Shown piece after piece: positions 60,395 through 64,000 of a DNA stretch of 64,000 bases. Origin of the DNA: Vibrio sp. HI00D65 (GTDB lineage: Bacteria; Pseudomonadota; Gammaproteobacteria; Enterobacterales; Vibrionaceae); assembly GCF_001635455.1 (NCBI RefSeq), contig NZ_LWEH01000091.1, positions 124,001 through 188,000 of the forward strand, given 5' to 3'. The notes beneath the pieces are model-generated. The model had not been told where the DNA came from. It did no database searches and saw only the letters and a program-made list of their open reading frames with translations. A program made the translations under genes and the position numbers. How positions within the stretch are numbered: position 1 is the first letter of the stretch; every line of letters begins with the position of its first letter.

Positions 60395-60892
60395 TCAATA
60401 ACCGTTGCTTTCAAAGTGTATGAAGAACATCAAAAGATCGACATCATTGGCTTTCGTCACTCTAAATTTGTCCCCAACAATGCGAGAAACAGCAGACTTC
60501 CAGAAATATAGAGCCGCGGAGTTTTCTAACAACACTCGAATTTGCCATTTGCCTGTAAATACAGAAACGACCTGTGCTAAGGCTTCCTTGCCAACACCTT
60601 GCCCTTTAAATTTTCTGAGTACAAAAAACTGTTCAATATCATAGCTCGATAAATCACTAGGATAACGGCGAACCAATACAAACCCTGCGAGCTCGGCATC
60701 CACATAGATGAAATAGGGAATATGATCTTCTCGCTCCCAGTACACGTCAAACTGGGAAGAGTCGTAGCTGAATTTGCCCTCATTGTTAGGGCTCCACTTC
60801 ATATACTCGGTCATGTCGTATATGTAATAAGAGAACAAGTTCTCAAGCACTTTCCGTTCTTGTTCTTTAATCTCAATTAATTGTACTTCCAT
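60395..60892 (-). CDS. GNAT-family N-acetyltransferase
   Basis: 165 residues. LFSYYIYDMTEYMKWSPNNEGKFSYDSSQFDVYWEREDHIPYFIYVDAELAGFVLVRRYPSDLSSYDIEQFFVLRKFKGQGVGKEALAQVVSVFTGKWQIRVLLENSAALYFWKSAV is the predicted-acetyltransferase type (COG5628-like) with KGQGVG loop. Substrate unknown. Confidence 0.87.
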   Translation of the reverse strand: MEVQLIEIKEQERKVLENLFSYYIYDMTEYMKWSPNNEGKFSYDSSQFDVYWEREDHIPYFIYVDAELAGFVLVRRYPSDLSSYDIEQFFVLRKFKGQGVGKEALAQVVSVFTGKWQIRVLLENSAALYFWKSAVSRIVGDKFRVTKANDVDLLMFFIHFESNGY

Positions 60893-60950
60893 TGAAGGGC
60901 CTACCTATGAAATAAACAAGTTCAACTATGCTAATGAACGGGCTTTCGCG

Positions 60951-61349
60951 TCAACCTATTGCCTTGTCGAAAGTGGGCAAACCTGAAATGTTTTCTAACC
61001 AACTGACTTTCGACTCATTGTAGATATTTACATCTGGTTTTAGCTCACCTAACAAATCTAAGTCTAGGCAGCCGAGATGTAGAATATTTAACCCTGCGTA
61101 TTTTGGATTTGAATTGAATATCGGTGTGCCACATTCACCGCAAAAGTGTTTTCGCGCATTCTCCGTCACATCACAAAAGGATAAATCACCAGTAACCAGC
61201 TCAAAGTCTGTCTGCAGTATTGCAACGTAAGTTGAAAATGCAGCTCCATTCATTTTTCGACATAAATTACAGTGACAATTGACGATACGTTTAAAGTCAC
61301 CAGTGACTTTAAACTGCACAGCATTACAGAGACAACTCCCTAAAACCAT
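60951..61349 (-). CDS. GFA-family protein
   Basis: 132 residues. Cysteine pairs CLCNAVQF, CHCNLCRK and HFCGECGTPIFN form the GFA zinc sites. IVNCHCNLCRKMNGAAFSTYV is the central family block. Second of three GFA genes, 270 bases from the third (61619-62047) and similar in layout to it, so probably a paralogue pair. Confidence 0.87.
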   Translation of the reverse strand: MVLGSCLCNAVQFKVTGDFKRIVNCHCNLCRKMNGAAFSTYVAILQTDFELVTGDLSFCDVTENARKHFCGECGTPIFNSNPKYAGLNILHLGCLDLDLLGELKPDVNIYNESKVSWLENISGLPTFDKAIG

Positions 61350-61618
61350 TTAATACCTCTTAGCTAACATTTAACCGAGTCACCCAATCACTTTCGTACT
61401 CATAACATCGACGAAAGCACAGAGCTAACTCACAAGTGAAAAATCGACTATAAGGCACTGATTAAAAGACAAAAACACCAAGCATAAAGATAGATACAGA
61501 ACTGAGTAGCGATGCGCATCAATGAGCAATAGAAACGATAATATGGACGACGTTATTGGTACTATGGTTGAGTTCAGGCGACTTTTGGGGGCAGAAAAAG
61601 AAAGCCCACTTAACGAAG
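61350..61618. other. Gap between two GFA genes
   Basis: 269 bases with no gene I support. A 72-residue hydrophobic frame on the minus strand (61425-61643) lacks a ribosome site and overlaps the next gene. GCTAACA near 61363 and GTTATTT at 61618-61624, the latter holding a gene stop, recall attC cores, but they lie too far apart. Confidence 0.35.
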
Positions 61619-62047
61619 TTATTTCCCGCTTAGCGCTAACCAATCTTGTTCACTTGGCATTGTTTCAAACTGAGGGACCCCGTCGTTAACAAAACCTACA
61701 TCCCAATTAGCGTGAGAACCAACATAAACATGGGCAGCAACTTTTGTATCTACCGCTTCAGTTAGCAAACCAGCTGGAACCCAATAAGATTCGCCGCTAG
61801 AACTCATGTTGGGTACAGGGCTACCGCACTGAGAACAGAACTCCGATTTAAAACCCGAATGAGTAGAAAATGACTTAATTTGATGCTCTCCGGTACACCA
61901 TTTGAATTGCGACTCTTTTATAATTAAAGCTGAATTTGATGAAGACCCCGAGACTTGGCGACACAATGAACAGTGACATTGATAAATAAGGGGTAACACG
62001 CCTGACAACTCAAACGAGACAGCGCCACATAAACAGTTACCTTTCAC
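61619..62047 (-). CDS. GFA-family protein
   Basis: 142 residues. CLCGAVSF, CHCSLCRQVSGSSSNSALI and FCSQCGSPVPN make the zinc-binding set; the later VAAHVYVGSHANWD is the usual C-terminal strand region. Full length. Its stop lies within GTTATTT. Layout similar to the GFA at 60951-61349. Confidence 0.87.
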   Translation of the reverse strand: MKGNCLCGAVSFELSGVLPLIYQCHCSLCRQVSGSSSNSALIIKESQFKWCTGEHQIKSFSTHSGFKSEFCSQCGSPVPNMSSSGESYWVPAGLLTEAVDTKVAAHVYVGSHANWDVGFVNDGVPQFETMPSEQDWLALSGK

Positions 62048-62159
62048 TCAAATACTCCTTGTTAATACCTATAAAAATACGTTTGATCGGCACGGGCAAG
62101 CAATACCTAATGATGATTATCCAAAAGACTCACTACCACAGGTTAAATGGCAGCAACTC

Positions 62160-62669
62160 TTAGACTTGATATTCAGCCATTGCTAAACGGTACTCCACAG
62201 TATTTGCGTAACTAGAGGTTATCTCTTGAAAGCCCAACTTCTTCAACACCGAAGCGCTTTTGTGATTCCAAGAGTGAACACCAGCCCAAATTTCGCCTTG
62301 ATAGCCGGAACTCTGAACCTGTAATAATAATGCTTTGCACATTTGCGTAGCAATGCCTTTACCCCAACATTTGGGACTAATCCAATAAGCTAAAGCAAGA
62401 CAATTTTCCAAAGGGAGTAACGTAACCTGACCAATAACTTGCGAATCGTTTAAATGCCGACAACTCCAAACATAGCACTTACCCTCTTCCCACTCTAAAG
62501 CACGTTCTAAACACCACTCTCGTGCTTGTTTGAGCGTTTTGATGTCTGCTAAAGGAAGCGACTTAGGGAACAAATCTGAACCTACAGATTTGAACAAGTA
62601 AAGGGCGTCATCAACGACCACTGGCCTAAATGTAAGATCTAAGCATTCGAATTCTCTTGTGAGTGTCAA
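62160..62669 (-). CDS. RimJ/RimL-type GNAT acetyltransferase
   Basis: 169 residues. ECLDLTFRPVVVDDALYLFKSVGSDLFPKSLPL, YVWSCRHLNDSQVIGQVTLLPLENCLALAYWISPKCWGKGIATQMCKALLLQVQSSGYQGEIWAGVHSWNHKSASVLKKLGFQEI is the RimJ/RimL pattern (WGKGIA loop). Probably modifies a small amine or peptide; unknown. Start has AAGGAA upstream. Confidence 0.88.
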   Translation of the reverse strand: MTLTREFECLDLTFRPVVVDDALYLFKSVGSDLFPKSLPLADIKTLKQAREWCLERALEWEEGKCYVWSCRHLNDSQVIGQVTLLPLENCLALAYWISPKCWGKGIATQMCKALLLQVQSSGYQGEIWAGVHSWNHKSASVLKKLGFQEITSSYANTVEYRLAMAEYQV

Positions 62670-62751
62670 AATTCCCTTCCTATCTACTAATATGCTAATA
62701 GCGCGTGCCGTCCTTTCTGCATGCCACCCAATTACCAGAACTTGCTTCTAC

Positions 62752-63159
62752 TCACTTAAAATCGTCGTCCGGATAATAAGCTTTATCGCCTGCTACACGG
62801 CTACCTATTACAATAAACTTTGCTTGTTTGTCACTTCGGTTTACTAAATGATGCCCATTCTCGACACCACCGGGAAAACCAACGCACATTCCTCGCTTCA
62901 CAACTTGCTCACCGCCATCCATGATTAAGCACAGCTCACCTTCAAGCAAATATAGGAACTCGTCGGATTTTGTGTGCCAATGTCTTAAAGCTGATTGCGC
63001 ATTGGGTTCAAGTATCTCTAGGTTCACTCTAAACTGGGTTAAGCCAAATAGGTCTCTCAGTCCCTTACATTCAGAGTCCCCCAGAATTGATTTGTATGGC
63101 TCTGGAAACGGGTTAAAAGTGTCACCTATTAAGCTTGCAGTATCTTTTACTTTCGTCAT
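62752..63159 (-). CDS. Cupin-domain protein
   Basis: 135 residues from the ATG at 63159 (GAGGGA upstream). NAQSALRHWHTKSDEFLYLLEGELCLIMDGGEQVVKRGMCVGFPGGVENGHHLVNRSDKQAKFIVIGSR contains cupin motif 1 (H-x-H-x4-E) and motif 2 (G-x-E-x-HH). Single-domain cupin, metal-binding. The YYPDDDFK ending is shared by a common cupin subgroup. Substrate unknown. Confidence 0.86.
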   Translation of the reverse strand: MTKVKDTASLIGDTFNPFPEPYKSILGDSECKGLRDLFGLTQFRVNLEILEPNAQSALRHWHTKSDEFLYLLEGELCLIMDGGEQVVKRGMCVGFPGGVENGHHLVNRSDKQAKFIVIGSRVAGDKAYYPDDDFK

Positions 63160-63452
63160 ATTTTCCCTCAGTGGGATGTGATGCAAAGCTCGACAGCGAA
63201 GATTGATAAGCTTCTCTAGCCTCAAGACTTAGCGAACTGTTAAAATGCTTTTAATCGGAATCCATCAAGCTTTCATATTGAATCGATAAATCACTCTTTA
63301 CATTAGATTTCTTGTACTTTGCCGATTTTTAAAAACACATTGTCTTGAAATATTCCAAACTGAACCCTTCACCGGACACAGAATCACCAAGCCTTATGAA
63401 TCAGGATGGGGACAGTTGTTAGCTGTTTTTCGTTCCAGATATAAGTGGTAGT

Positions 63453-64000
63453 TTACAGATGTTTATTCAACCAACATATCGTATGATCACGCATATCATT
63501 CGAAAAATAATGTGATTCGTCAGCCAAATTGAACGCAATTTCAGTATTATTTTTATCGTATTTACTCTTAACCTTTTCAAAAAAGTCTTTCGCGAACTTG
63601 GCTGGAACCCAATCATCTCTCTCGCCATTTATAATTAGCATTGGGCGACTTTCATTTTCAAGAAGATACAAACATGGATCGATCTCTTTCATATACCTAA
63701 TTGCTAACTTTTCGTCTTCGTTGAAAGTCTTATTGTCCGAATCTGCTTTTAATGCGAACTTCTCCAAACCGACGAAATCAGGAGAACCAAGAATAGGCAC
63801 CGCAACTTTAATCTGGTTATTTTGAGTCAGCGAATAGAATGTAGACAGTGCCCCCATTGAAATGCCGACAAGAGCTATCCTTGATGGGTCAATCCGAATA
63901 TCTTCTTGATAATGCTTAATAAGTGTATCAATGTCGTTTGCGTTCTGCTTGATAACCTGTGTCACCCTTTTAATAAAACGCGCGTGGCTATCCATGCTCT
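63453..64000 (-). CDS. Alpha/beta hydrolase (dienelactone-hydrolase-like), partial
   Basis: The frame is open to the right edge, so the N-terminus is outside. The visible 182 residues hold the nucleophile elbow GISMGALSTF, the acid region PMLIINGERDDWVPAKFAKDFFEKV with Asp after the sixth strand, and the His in ADESHYFSNDM. Together they complete a catalytic triad. The fold is that of esterases and dienelactone hydrolases or prolyl-oligopeptidase-like proteins. Substrate unknown. Confidence 0.82.
   Translation of the reverse strand, partial: SMDSHARFIKRVTQVIKQNANDIDTLIKHYQEDIRIDPSRIALVGISMGALSTFYSLTQNNQIKVAVPILGSPDFVGLEKFALKADSDNKTFNEDEKLAIRYMKEIDPCLYLLENESRPMLIINGERDDWVPAKFAKDFFEKVKSKYDKNNTEIAFNLADESHYFSNDMRDHTICWLNKHL

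Noticed and set aside
61425..61643. 72-residue hydrophobic minus-strand frame
   Set aside because: No ribosome site, overlaps the GFA gene end, and AT-rich translation gives spurious hydrophobicity.

Overview
The window reads as chromosomal DNA of a Vibrio (Vibrionaceae). The evidence is a syp-type biofilm polysaccharide locus with sigma-54 promoters, integron attC sites of the Vibrio repeat type, and ordinary gammaproteobacterial neighbours (art arginine transporter, U32 peptidase, PBPRA1643-type SEC-C protein). I cannot name the species. No rRNA, tRNA, CRISPR array, transposase or integrase gene was seen.

Region 1 (1-19.3 kb, all + strand) is a symbiosis/biofilm polysaccharide (syp) locus. 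The tail of a STAS protein (sypA) is followed by sypB, sypC and sypD. Then comes a complete glycine-betaine-type ABC transporter (proX-proW-proV), a stand-alone HPt phosphotransfer protein, the sigma-54 activator sypG, the glycosyltransferase sypH, and the polymerase/modification/assembly genes sypL, M, N, O, P, Q and R. In Aliivibrio fischeri the place between sypD and sypG is held by sypE and sypF; here it holds the transporter and HPt gene. Homologues of sypI, sypJ and the flippase-like sypK are not seen. Sigma-54 -24/-12 elements lie before sypL, sypM and sypP, and the sypL and sypP ones have upstream sites like the syp enhancer, so SypG probably drives them. Terminators lie after proV, sypO and sypR.

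Region 2 (19.4-27.8 kb) starts with a truncated LysR gene. It continues with minus-strand small genes (DUF6434, YnfA, a PH-like membrane protein, a frameshifted membrane protein, an RraA-like protein) and then about eight gene cassettes, several closed by recognisable attC sites. The stop codon of five of these genes lies inside the attC core. No integrase is present, so this is an integrase-less attC cluster (CALIN).

Region 3 (27.8-37 kb) is ordinary chromosome: artPIQM-type arginine ABC transporter, an exporter-type ABC protein, a hotdog thioesterase, a U32 peptidase and a GST.

Region 4 (37-64 kb) is a long run of small minus-strand genes interrupted only by one + strand SEC-C gene. It includes a GyrI-like effector-binding protein, a CatB-type acetyltransferase, an SDR, an MccF-like S66 peptidase, twelve GNAT acetyltransferases, four VOC proteins (one with a nonsense codon), three GFA proteins, HD, HAD, NUDIX, HIT, PPOX, riboflavin synthase, DinB, PEP-mutase-like, kinase-like, GST, metallo-beta-lactamase-fold and cupin proteins, and a partial alpha/beta hydrolase. 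The families are those typical of integron cassettes, but genes are often only 10-100 bases apart and recognisable attC sites are nearly absent, so the block may be a decayed or differently assembled array.
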